NCBI GenBank assembly: GCA_900758375.1
Contig: CAAERJ010000031.1
Span: 1-31,699, forward strand
DNA from: an uncultured Collinsella sp.
GTDB lineage: Bacteria; Actinomycetota; Coriobacteriia; Coriobacteriales; Coriobacteriaceae
Direction of reading: 5' to 3'
Length of the DNA: 31,699 bases
In this document: one piece after another, positions 22,913-30,332 of the stretch
Layout: each line of letters opens with the position of its first letter
Numbering within the stretch: the first letter of the stretch is position 1
Program-made: the position numbers and the translations under genes
The notes under the pieces: generated by a model
Seen by the model: only the letters and a program-made list of their open reading frames with translations
What the model was told of the DNA's origin: nothing
Database searches by the model: none

Positions 22913-23644
22913 CTAGTGCAAAATCTTGGACAGGAACTCGCGGCAGCGCGGGTTCTCGGGGTTATCGAAGAAGTGCTCGGGCGTGCCCTCCTCCAGAATG
23001 CGGCCGTCCTCCATAAAGATGACGCGGTCGGCCACCTGGCGCGCAAAGCCCATCTCGTGCGTCACGCAGATCATGGTGATGTCCTCCTGCGCGAGCTCAA
23101 TCATAACGTCCAGAACCTCCTGGACCATCTCGGGGTCGAGCGCCGAGGTCGGCTCGTCAAACAGGATGATGGGCTGCTTGGTGCACAGGGCACGGGCGAT
23201 GGCGATGCGCTGCTGCTGACCGCCCGAGAGATTCTGCGGATACTCGCCGGCCTTATGCGCCATGCCGACGCGCTTGAGCGCGGCGATGGCGATCTCGGTC
23301 GCCTCCTCCTTGCTCTTCTTTTGCAGCTTGATGGGCGCGAGCGTCAGGTTGCCCAGCACCGTCATGTTGGGATACAGGTTGAACTGCTGAAACACCATGG
23401 AGCTGTACTTGCGAGCCATCTCCAGGTGATTCTTTTTGGTGAGCGGCGTACCGTCGATGACGACCTCGCCCGACGTAGGCTCCTCCAGATAATCGACGCA
23501 ACGGATGAGTGTCGACTTACCCGAGCCGGAAGGCCCGATCATTACGAGCTTCTCGCCGCGCTTGACGGTGAGATTGATATCTTTGAGCACATGCAGGTCG
23601 CCAAAGTACTTGTTGAGATGCTTGATCTCGATCATGTCTGCCAT
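22913..23644 (-). CDS. Amino-acid ABC transporter ATP-binding protein, GluA/GlnQ-like (243 aa)
   Basis: ATPase of the importer. Walker A GPSGSGKST near 38-46, Q-loop VFQQFNLYPNMTVLGN, signature LSGGQQQR, Walker B IILFDEPTSALDPE and switch His in VTHEMGFARQVADRV are all intact. Length is standard. First gene of a five-gene unit (ATPase, binding protein, two permeases, kinase-like), the gluABCD order of actinobacteria. Ribosome site GGGAAGGGA precedes the ATG. Confidence 0.95.
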   Translation of the reverse strand: MADMIEIKHLNKYFGDLHVLKDINLTVKRGEKLVMIGPSGSGKSTLIRCVDYLEEPTSGEVVIDGTPLTKKNHLEMARKYSSMVFQQFNLYPNMTVLGNLTLAPIKLQKKSKEEATEIAIAALKRVGMAHKAGEYPQNLSGGQQQRIAIARALCTKQPIILFDEPTSALDPEMVQEVLDVMIELAQEDITMICVTHEMGFARQVADRVIFMEDGRILEEGTPEHFFDNPENPRCREFLSKILH

Positions 23645-23679
23645 GAATGTCCCTTCCCTGCGTTTACACGAGTTGAACT

Positions 23680-23685
23680 ATTGTA
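23680..23685 (-). promoter_or_regulatory. Candidate -10 of the amino-acid ABC operon
   Basis: TACAAT on the minus strand, 35 nt upstream of the ATPase start. The -35 is weak (around TGCGGA at a 17-bp spacing). Confidence 0.35.
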
Positions 23686-23752
23686 CGGAAAGAACCGCGT
23701 TTCCGCAGCCCACACTATATTCCCGTAAAGAACCCGCAACCTTCCACCCACT

Positions 23753-23815
23753 CATTGGGGACGGGCTTAAATGAGTACCTGCTCATTGGGCACTCATTTA
23801 AGTCTGTCCCCAATG
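23753..23815. repeat. 24-bp-arm hairpin with GGGGAC in both arms
   Basis: Arms 23753-23776 and 23792-23815 match at 22 of 24 bases when one is reversed. Each starts CATTGGGGAC and ends TTAAATGAGT; the inner part differs (GGGC versus AGAC). It lies between the promoter side of the ABC operon and the yqeY terminator. Confidence 0.7.
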
Positions 23816-23830
23816 ATTGTCCAGCCCAGC

Positions 23831-23862
23831 AAAAAGGGGCGCGACCGCAATGGTCACGCCCC
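23831..23862 (-). terminator. Intrinsic terminator of the foldase-yqeY unit
   Basis: On the minus strand GGGGCGTGACC and GGTCGCGCCCC form a stem (one wobble) followed by TTTTT, 30 bases past the yqeY stop. Confidence 0.88.
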
Positions 23863-23891
23863 CTCAGCCTCAACTGTGTGCCGCTCGGCCC

Positions 23892-24335
23892 CTACGCGAG
23901 GCGGGCGCCGACGATCTTTGCTGCGGCCGGCTTGTCGAAGTTGCCGCCGGTGGCCTTGCCCAGAGCGCCCATGACCTGGCCCATCTGCTTCTTGGACGTG
24001 GCGCCCAGCTCGGCAATGACCTGCTCGATCAGGGCCTCGAGCTCCTCGCCCGAAACCTGCGCGGGCAGCAGGCTCTCCAGAATCTTGACCTGCTCGGTCA
24101 GGTTGTCGGTACGCTCCTGGTCGGTACCGGCCTTAATGGACATCTCCAGCGTCTCGCTCGTCTGCTTAATCAGACGCTTGATCATGTTGTTGACGTCTTC
24201 CTCGGTCACGTCGCGGCGCTCGTTAACCTCGATATTCTTCACCTCGGCCTTAACCTGGCGAATGATAGACAGGCGAACCTTGTCCTTGGCCTTCATGGCC
24301 GCGATCATTTCCTTCTGCAGCTCTTCGTTGGTCAT
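23892..24335 (-). CDS. yqeY: GatB/YqeY domain-containing protein (147 aa)
   Basis: Small, mostly helical protein related to the tail domain of the GatB subunit of tRNA amidotransferase; the freestanding form has no firmly known role. Visible family features are the N-terminal MKAKDKVRLSIIRQVKAEVKN helix, the E(x)LE..LPAQ(V/L)S turn, and the C-terminal KKQMGQVMGALGKATGGNFD block. Length is normal. The start at 24335 has AGGAGG 8 nt upstream. It lies 54 bp after the parvulin gene, probably in one transcript, and ends at a terminator. Confidence 0.92.
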   Translation of the reverse strand: MTNEELQKEMIAAMKAKDKVRLSIIRQVKAEVKNIEVNERRDVTEEDVNNMIKRLIKQTSETLEMSIKAGTDQERTDNLTEQVKILESLLPAQVSGEELEALIEQVIAELGATSKKQMGQVMGALGKATGGNFDKPAAAKIVGARLA

Positions 24336-24389
24336 CTGCAAATCCTCCTCAATAGTGCGGGCGGCACTCACGCGAGCGCCGCCCCATGA

Positions 24390-25613
24390 TTACTCAGTCG
24401 TCGACGAATCGTCGGTCGAACTCTTGGTGACGCCCTTCAGGCTGACGTTGTACGGCACGTCCTTGGGCATGGGGTTAACGGTGATGTCGGCGTCCTTCTT
24501 GTACTGCTCCAGCCACTCGCTGTACGCGGTGCTGGCCGCCTGCGTCTTCACCACGTTGGAGACGTACTTCTTGATGTCCTTGGGCACCTGCTTAATGTCA
24601 TTAACCTGATTATCGACATGGAAGTAGTCGGTGCACTTGATGATGTGATAGCCATAGGTCGACTCGACGACGTCGCTCACATCGCCCTTGTTGAGTCCCT
24701 CGAGCGCCGCCTGGTAGCTGTCGACGAAGGTGGTGAGCTTGTCCCAGCCCACATCGCCCTTCTTCTCCTTGGAGCCGGTGTCGTCGGAGTACTGCTCCAC
24801 GGCGTCCTCAAAGCTCAGCTCGCCGGAGTTGATCTTGTCCAGACACTCCTGCGCCTTGGCCTTGGCGGCAGCCTTGTCTTCGTCGGAAGCGTCAGAATCG
24901 ACCTTGATCAGGATATTCGACGAACGACGGGCATCGTTGTAGTTGGACAGGTTCTCATTGATGTAATCGACAATCTCGCTGTCCTTGGGCTTGCTGGTGG
25001 GTGCCACGGCATCCTTGAGCTTCTGCTGCGCCAGGCTCTCCTTGAGCGAGTCCTTGTAGGTGTCCTCGGTGTAGCCATAGGTCTTAAGCGTCTTCTTAAA
25101 GGCTTTGGCGCCGCCGGCGCTCTTGCACGCGTCCTTCCAAGCCTTCTCGACCTCCTCGTCCGAGACGGTCACGCCGTTTTCCTTCTGCGCCTGCTGAAGC
25201 AGGATCTGCTGCGTGTAGGAATCGATGAGCTGCTTGCGGTACTTCTTGGGCGTCAGGTCGTTGTCGACCAGATACTGCGCCCAGTCCTTGTCCTTGGTGT
25301 AGCCATAGGACGTGCGCATGCTCATAATCTGCTTGGTCACGGTGTCCTCGGTAAGGTTGGTGCCGTTGATGGTAGCGGCGACACCACCGGTGAGCTTATA
25401 GCCCGAGTTGGTGCTTTCGGTCTGCGACATCAGGCCGGAGCACGCCATGGCCGAGACGGAAAGCAGCATTGCCAGCACGCCGATAACCACCAGGACAATC
25501 TTGACGGTCTTAGACACGTACGTCTTGCGCTGCTTCTTACGAGAGCTGGAGGCAGCACGAGCCTGCTGCTCGGGCGTCGGCGCGGCCTCGGAGTTCTTTT
25601 TCTTGTTTGCCAT
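24390..25613 (-). CDS. Membrane-anchored parvulin-type peptidyl-prolyl isomerase (407 aa)
   Basis: Extracytoplasmic foldase of the PrsA/SurA type. A basic 36-residue cytoplasmic tail (KKKNS, SRKKQRK) precedes one hydrophobic segment at about 37-57. Next comes an N-terminal chaperone part with DLTPKKYRKQLIDSYTQQILLQQA. The PPIC domain lies near 240-345: RRSSNILIKV, SFEDAVEQYSDD, KKGDVGW, DVVESTYGYHIIKC. MAC after the helix is a poor lipobox, so a signal-anchor is likelier than a lipoprotein. The C-terminus is Ser/Thr/Asp-rich. GAAAGG precedes the ATG. It may help fold exported proteins such as the surface pair at 14572-18268. Confidence 0.9.
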   Translation of the reverse strand: MANKKKNSEAAPTPEQQARAASSSRKKQRKTYVSKTVKIVLVVIGVLAMLLSVSAMACSGLMSQTESTNSGYKLTGGVAATINGTNLTEDTVTKQIMSMRTSYGYTKDKDWAQYLVDNDLTPKKYRKQLIDSYTQQILLQQAQKENGVTVSDEEVEKAWKDACKSAGGAKAFKKTLKTYGYTEDTYKDSLKESLAQQKLKDAVAPTSKPKDSEIVDYINENLSNYNDARRSSNILIKVDSDASDEDKAAAKAKAQECLDKINSGELSFEDAVEQYSDDTGSKEKKGDVGWDKLTTFVDSYQAALEGLNKGDVSDVVESTYGYHIIKCTDYFHVDNQVNDIKQVPKDIKKYVSNVVKTQAASTAYSEWLEQYKKDADITVNPMPKDVPYNVSLKGVTKSSTDDSSTTE

Positions 25614-25689
25614 AGTTGGCCTTTCGCATCACGAATCGAACAAACGCCATTGTGTCACAACGCGGCCCCCGCGACACACCTGGTGTATG

Positions 25690-25787
25690 GGGGACAGGTT
25701 AATCTGCACCATTTTGGTGCAAAGGGGGCAGGTCTGGCAGGTTAATGCCAGGGCGCTCCTTTTCTGCCGGCGGTTAGGGACAGTCCC
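25690..25787. repeat. Cluster of short GGGGACAG-core repeats
   Basis: The spacer between the PTS gene and the foldase gene holds GGGGACAG (25690), a TGCACC/GGTGCA hairpin (25705-25721), a TGGCA/TGCCA hairpin (25735-25750), and GGGACAGTCCC (25777-25787). The text is AT-richer than its neighbours. Parts may act as terminator of the PTS gene. Confidence 0.5.
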
Positions 25788-25799
25788 CCAGTGCCGGAC

Positions 25800-26264
25800 T
25801 TAGAAGTGGCGACGGATGGCGTCGACCATGCCTTGGGGCGTGGTCTGACCAAGCACATCGGCCGCAGCGTCGGTGTCCATAAAGATATTCATGAGTGCCT
25901 GAAGCGCCTCGACCTGACCGCCCGGCTCGGCAATGCCCAGGTTGATGATGATCTGCGCCGGCACCGGGGCGCCCATGCCCGCCATTGCGTTGAACGTCAC
26001 AGGTGCGGCGGGCTTTACCACCGCGATATAGGGCTTGGCCACAAATCCCGGATCGGTATGCGGAATGGCGATGTTTGCCACCGGCATAGCGAGACCCGTG
26101 GGATAGGCGTCCTCGCGCGTGCGGACGGCGTTGAGCCAACCCTCGGCAATGTAGCCGCGCGAGGCAAGCTCGCCCTCGAGCCGCGCAAACACCTCATTCG
26201 GCGTCGCGCACTCCCAATCAAAAAACACCAGCTCAGGCGTAAACAGTGCTTCGCTATCCGCCAT
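25800..26264 (-). CDS. PTS EIIA component, galactitol/fructose type (154 aa)
   Basis: Phosphocarrier of a sugar phosphotransferase system; it takes phosphate from HPr and passes it to EIIB. Phospho-acceptor His69 lies in NIAIPHTDP. The surrounding TGLAMPVANIAIPHTD and the QVEALQALMNIF helix resemble GatA-type EIIA. No EIIB, EIIC or sugar enzyme is next to it, so it either serves distant permease subunits or is regulatory. The ATG at 26264 has GAGAGGT upstream. Gene order: after purN's terminator, before the foldase. Confidence 0.85.
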   Translation of the reverse strand: MADSEALFTPELVFFDWECATPNEVFARLEGELASRGYIAEGWLNAVRTREDAYPTGLAMPVANIAIPHTDPGFVAKPYIAVVKPAAPVTFNAMAGMGAPVPAQIIINLGIAEPGGQVEALQALMNIFMDTDAAADVLGQTTPQGMVDAIRRHF

Positions 26265-26283
26265 GCGCTCACCTCTCTCACCT

Positions 26284-26337
26284 AGTCACCTGCGACGTTC
26301 TTAAACGACTAGTCATTCAAGAACGTCGCAGGTGACT
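26284..26337. repeat. Perfect 19-bp inverted repeat upstream of the PTS gene
   Basis: AGTCACCTGCGACGTTCTT (26284-26302) and its exact complement (26319-26337) with a 16-nt loop. It lies 19 bp upstream of the PTS EIIA start and just past purN's terminator. It could be a repeat or a leader structure. Core GGGGACAG is absent. Confidence 0.7.
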
Positions 26338-26340
26338 ACC

Positions 26341-26384
26341 AAAAACAAAAGGTGGTCACACGCACCTTGGCGCCAATGACCACC
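26341..26384 (-). terminator. Intrinsic terminator of the purFMN operon
   Basis: On the minus strand GGTGGTCA pairs with TGACCACC and is followed by TTTTGTTTTT. It lies about 30 bases past the purN stop. Confidence 0.85.
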
Positions 26385-26416
26385 CTGACCACTCAACTAA
26401 ATTGTACTGTGCACCG

Positions 26417-27118
26417 CTAGCGACGCGGCGCATCAATTGCGACCTTGCCGCTCTCTAGAACGTGGACGCGGCCGTCGGCGAGCATCTGGACGACCTCAGG
26501 ATACAGCACGTGCTCAATCGCATGGATGTGCTCCTCGAGCGTGTCGACGTCCCAACCTTCCTCGACAGCCAGCGAGCGCTGGGCGATGATGGGGCCGTTG
26601 TCGTAGATCTCGTTGGCAAAATGCACGGTCACACCGGTTACCTTGACGCCGCGCGCAAAGGCATCGTCGATCGCATGCGCGCCGGTAAAGCTCGGCAGCA
26701 GCGCCGGATGCAAGTTGACCACGCGGTTGGGAAACGCCGCCAGCAGCGGCGTATGCACCATGCGCATGTAACCAGCCATCACCACGTACTCGCAGCCGCG
26801 CTCAAGCAGCTCATGCGCGATGATCTCGTCGGCCGCGATGGGGTCGGCATAGACATCCTTGGAAAGGGTCAACGTCTGGATACCCGCACGCTCGGCACGC
26901 TGCAGACCCTTGGCCGAAGGACGGCTCGACACCACGAGCTCAATCGAGGCATTGAGCTTATCCGCGGCGATCAGGTCGATCAGCGCCTGCAGGTTGGTGC
27001 CGGAACCGCTGATGAGCACACCGATCTTGAGCGGCTCAGCCGTATCGGTACCGGTCGGACGGGTATAGGGTACAAAGTCCAAGCCCTCGGCGGCAGCCAT
27101 CTGCTCGTTAGCGCTCAT
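26417..27118 (-). CDS. purN: Phosphoribosylglycinamide formyltransferase (PurN, 233 aa)
   Basis: Third step of purine synthesis: transfers a formyl group from 10-formyl-tetrahydrofolate to GAR. Motifs: LISGSGTNLQALID at about 34-47, the catalytic Asn-His pair in NLHPALLPSFTG, and the catalytic Asp in NEIYDNGPIIAQ. The body matches the usual 190-210 residues; about 28 extra N-terminal residues (to TAEPLKIGV) are not part of the fold. The start at 27118 lies inside the purM 3' end (11-base overlap), which supports coupling. A later start at M7 is possible. Confidence 0.95.
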   Translation of the reverse strand: MSANEQMAAAEGLDFVPYTRPTGTDTAEPLKIGVLISGSGTNLQALIDLIAADKLNASIELVVSSRPSAKGLQRAERAGIQTLTLSKDVYADPIAADEIIAHELLERGCEYVVMAGYMRMVHTPLLAAFPNRVVNLHPALLPSFTGAHAIDDAFARGVKVTGVTVHFANEIYDNGPIIAQRSLAVEEGWDVDTLEEHIHAIEHVLYPEVVQMLADGRVHVLESGKVAIDAPRR

Positions 27119-28211
27119 CGGAGTACACGACCTTACCGGAACCCTCGACGCACTCGCCCACGCGGAACGGCTTCTCGCCCAGCGCGACCAGGGCCTCGGT
27201 CACCGCGGCCTCGTCCTCGGGGGCAACGATCAGGCACAGGCCAACGCCCATGTTGAAGGTCTTGCACGCCTCGTTGGGCGCGAGCTCGGCCTGGCGCGAC
27301 ACATAGGTGATGACGGGCGGAACGTCCCAGCCCATCTCGGCACCGTTACGGGTGACCACGGCGTCGACGTCGTCGGCAAGCGCGCGGTTGAGGTTCTCGG
27401 TGATACCGCCGCCGGTGATGTGAGCGATAGCGTGCACCGGAGCGCCGCCGCGCAGCAGCTCAAGAACCGGCTTGACGTAGATGCGCGTGGGAGCCAGCAG
27501 AGCGTCGGCCAGCGATGCACCGCCGAGCTCCTCGAGCGGGCGGCTCAGCTCCTCGGCCTTAGCGGCGGCCTCGGGCGTGCCCGGCTTGATGCCGTCAACA
27601 CCGATGACCTTACGCACGAGCGAGTAGCCGTTGGAGTGCACGCCGGTGGAAGGCAGACCCAGAATCACGTCGCCGGGGCGGACGTTCGCGGGGTCGAGCA
27701 TCTTGGGACGATCGACGACACCCACGGTAAAGCCGGCGAGGTCGTAGTCGGCAGGAGCCATGACGCCGGGGTGCTCGGCCATCTCGCCGCCCACGAGCGC
27801 GCAGCCCGCGAGCTTGCAGCCATCGGCCACGCCCTTAATGATCTTTGCCATGTGCTCGGCCTCAATGTGGCCGATGGCAACGTAGTCCAGGAAGAACAGC
27901 GGCTCGGCGCCCGAGGCCAAAATGTCGTTGACGCACATGGCGACCAGGTCCTGGCCCACCGTCTCGTGACGGTCCATGATCTGGGCGAGCACGAGCTTGG
28001 TGCCCACGCCGTCGGTACCGCTGATCAGGATCGGGTCTTCCATATCCTTAAGCGCGGCGGCCGAGAACAGGCCACCAAAGCCACCGATACCGCCGATGAC
28101 CTCGGGGCGGTTGGTGTCCTTAACCATTTGCTTAATCGCGTCGACGGCGCGGCCGCCCTCGGCGGTATCGACGCCGGCATCCTCATACGTCACATGCTTG
28201 CTGTCGCTCAT
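27108..28211 (-). CDS. purM: Phosphoribosylformylglycinamidine cyclo-ligase (PurM, 367 aa)
   Basis: ATP-dependent ring closure of FGAM to AIR in purine synthesis. Motifs: GGFGGLF near 43-49, SGTDGVGTKLVLA, DLVAMCVNDILASGAEPLFFLDY, GGEMAEHPG, and TGGGITENLNR. Length is normal for PurM with a short N-terminal extension. The start at 28211 has AGGAAGG upstream. It overlaps purN and follows purF after 156 bp that hold a repeat hairpin. Confidence 0.96.
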   Translation of the reverse strand: MSDSKHVTYEDAGVDTAEGGRAVDAIKQMVKDTNRPEVIGGIGGFGGLFSAAALKDMEDPILISGTDGVGTKLVLAQIMDRHETVGQDLVAMCVNDILASGAEPLFFLDYVAIGHIEAEHMAKIIKGVADGCKLAGCALVGGEMAEHPGVMAPADYDLAGFTVGVVDRPKMLDPANVRPGDVILGLPSTGVHSNGYSLVRKVIGVDGIKPGTPEAAAKAEELSRPLEELGGASLADALLAPTRIYVKPVLELLRGGAPVHAIAHITGGGITENLNRALADDVDAVVTRNGAEMGWDVPPVITYVSRQAELAPNEACKTFNMGVGLCLIVAPEDEAAVTEALVALGEKPFRVGECVEGSGKVVYSDER

Positions 28212-28327
28212 CTGAGCCTTCCTCTCCCACTACCGTCCGCCGCCCGGGCGCCAAACGGTGCTCATAGTTGCCCTCGATTCGGCGCGCGTCATAGCAACGA
28301 GCGCCGCTCAATCAACAAAACAGCAGG

Positions 28328-28370
28328 TAAAACCTACCAAAATAAACCTGTCCCTAAATGGCAGGTTTTA
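28328..28370. repeat. TAAAACCTRCCA hairpin element, copy 3
   Basis: TAAAACCTACCA (28328-28339) and TGGCAGGTTTTA (28359-28370) enclose AAATAAACCTGTCCCTAAA. The purF stop codon (28368-28370 on the minus strand) is its last three bases, the mirror of the pth case at 11576. No T-tract follows, and purM continues downstream. Confidence 0.7.
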
Positions 28371-30038
28371 GGCCTCGCCGTGCTTCTCTTCCCAGCTGCG
28401 GTCGTCGTATTTCTCGACCACGGCGTCGTCGTCAAAGTGCAGCGGCTTATCCAGGTTACGGGGCTTAAAGCCCTCCATAAACTTGTCGCGGCCAAAGCTC
28501 TCGGGAATCGCCACGGGATAACGGCCGGTAAAGCACGCATCGCAGTAGCCGCCCTTGGGCATGACCTTCAGCAGGCCCTCAACCGAAAGGAAGGCCAGCG
28601 AATCGGCACCGATATACTCGCAGATTTCCTCGACCGTCTTGTTGGCGCTGATGAGCTGCGACTGCACGTCGGTATCGATACCGTAGAAGCACGGCCAGAT
28701 GACCTCGGGCGAGTTGATGCGAATGTGAATCTCCTTGGCGCCGGCATTGCGCAGCATCTTGACGAGCTGCACCATGGTGGTGCCGCGCACGATGGAGTCG
28801 TCGATGACGACCAGGCGCTTGCCCTCGATGTTGTCGCGCAGCGGGTTGAGCTTCATGCGCACGCCCATGGCGCGCAGCTCCTGCGTGGGCTCGATAAACG
28901 TACGGCCCACATAACGATTCTTGATGAGGCCCTCGCCAAAGGGAATGCCGCTCTCGTGCGAATAGCCCTCCGCGGGCGGCAGGCCGGAGTCGGGCACGCC
29001 GATGACCAGGTCGGCCTCGACAGGCTCCTCGTGTGCCAGCTGACGACCCATGTCATAACGGCAGGCGTAGACGCTCTTGCCGTTCATGATGGAGTCGGGG
29101 CGGGCAAAGTAGACCTGCTCAAAGATGCAGTTGGCCGGTTCTTCAGCTGCGGGCACACCCTGCTCGGATACCAGGCCCTCGGCGCTGATGCGCAAGATCT
29201 CGCCGGGGCGGACATCACGGACATACTCGGCGCCCACGATATCGAGTGCGCACGTCTCGGAAGCAACGACCCAGCCGCCGGCGCGCGTGACATGGACGGA
29301 GGAGTCGACCGTCGAAGCACCGTCTTGCGAGGGCAGCTGCGAAACAGAAGCGGCGTCGGCCTGGTCCAAACCCTCGTCCACGAGCTTGCCCAGCACCAGC
29401 GGACGAATGCCGTGCGGGTCGCGGAAGGCGTAGAGTGCCTGCTCGTTGATGAGTGTCATGGCGTAGCCGCCGCGCACGAGCTCCATGGTCTTGCGAATGC
29501 CCTCGCGCAGGTGGCCCGTACGCTGGGTGAAGTAGCCGATAAGCTTGGTCGCGACCTCGGAATCCGAATTGGAGAGGAACGGCACGCCCAGCTCGATCAG
29601 CTGACGGCGCAGCTCGTCGGTGTTGACCAGAGTGCCGTTGTGAGCAAGCGCGATGATGACGCTGTTGATGGTAGAAAGATGCGGCTGCGAGGCTTCCCAA
29701 CTCTTGGCGCCGGCAGTGCCATAGCGCACGTGGCCCACGGCCAGCTGGCCGGAAAGCGTCGACAGGTCGGCGTTGGAGAACACGCGATCGAGCAGTCCCA
29801 GGTCTTTACGAACCATAACCGTGCCGCCATCGCCCACGGCGATTCCCGCCGATTCCTGGCCGCGATGCTGCAACGCGCGCAGACCAAAGTACGTCAGCCG
29901 AGCCACATCGCGATCGGGTGCCCACACACCAAAGATGCCGCATTCCTCATGCAGCTGGTCGGAGTCCGGATCATACGTCGACATGGTCGTCACCTGTCCC
30001 GTGGCACGCTCGGCCGCGCGGATGGTTTCTTGAGACAT
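28368..30038 (-). CDS. purF: Amidophosphoribosyltransferase (PurF, 556 aa)
   Basis: First committed purine step: PRPP plus glutamine gives phosphoribosylamine. The N-terminal glutaminase starts at Cys33 (EECGIFGVW), exposed after removal of a propeptide. ALQHRGQESAG, GHVRYGTAG and AHNGTLVN follow. The PRPP loop is VVIDDSIVRGTT. Cysteines in ASETCALDIVG, WPCFYGID and YCDACF match the [4Fe-4S] ligands of the Bacillus-type enzyme. About 30 extra residues (near 225-255, SQLPSQDGASTVDSS) sit in a loop. Either 30038 (GAGGGGAT upstream) or a second ATG at 29984 (AGGTGA upstream) could start it, giving propeptides of 32 or 14 residues. First gene of purF-purM-purN. Confidence 0.95.
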   Translation of the reverse strand: MSQETIRAAERATGQVTTMSTYDPDSDQLHEECGIFGVWAPDRDVARLTYFGLRALQHRGQESAGIAVGDGGTVMVRKDLGLLDRVFSNADLSTLSGQLAVGHVRYGTAGAKSWEASQPHLSTINSVIIALAHNGTLVNTDELRRQLIELGVPFLSNSDSEVATKLIGYFTQRTGHLREGIRKTMELVRGGYAMTLINEQALYAFRDPHGIRPLVLGKLVDEGLDQADAASVSQLPSQDGASTVDSSVHVTRAGGWVVASETCALDIVGAEYVRDVRPGEILRISAEGLVSEQGVPAAEEPANCIFEQVYFARPDSIMNGKSVYACRYDMGRQLAHEEPVEADLVIGVPDSGLPPAEGYSHESGIPFGEGLIKNRYVGRTFIEPTQELRAMGVRMKLNPLRDNIEGKRLVVIDDSIVRGTTMVQLVKMLRNAGAKEIHIRINSPEVIWPCFYGIDTDVQSQLISANKTVEEICEYIGADSLAFLSVEGLLKVMPKGGYCDACFTGRYPVAIPESFGRDKFMEGFKPRNLDKPLHFDDDAVVEKYDDRSWEEKHGEA

Positions 30039-30079
30039 GGCATCCCCTCAGAGCCTCGTTATTTGGCGTTACCCGCCCT

Positions 30080-30085
30080 ATTATA
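30080..30085 (-). promoter_or_regulatory. Candidate -10 of purF
   Basis: Consensus TATAAT on the minus strand, 41 nt before the purF start. No good -35 is seen. The leader is too short for a purine riboswitch. Confidence 0.45.
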
Positions 30086-30144
30086 CGCACGGTAAGACAA
30101 GCACTCCCGCGCATGAGCAGCGCTTTTTAAAAGCCCACCGAGCT

Positions 30145-30150
30145 TATAAT
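30145..30150 (+). promoter_or_regulatory. Candidate -10 of the CmpB-type gene
   Basis: Consensus TATAAT on the plus strand, giving a leader of about 175 nt before 30333. The leader has a GCCAAA/TTTGGC hairpin (30161-30178) and a GGGTGGCG / CGCC-rich stem near 30188-30211. No known riboswitch was recognised. Confidence 0.4.
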
Positions 30151-30332
30151 CCGTTTTGCTGCCAAACATTTATTTGGCTTCACGACGTGGGTGGCGGTGC
30201 CACGCCGACCCTCACTACGCCACGCTTCGCCCGCCGTTAGGACTTACATTGTTGCAATTGGGACGTTCGTCCTGTCTTTTGGCAGGTCGGCGGCGTATCC
30301 TTGTACCTACAGCAAAACGAGAAAGGTTATGT

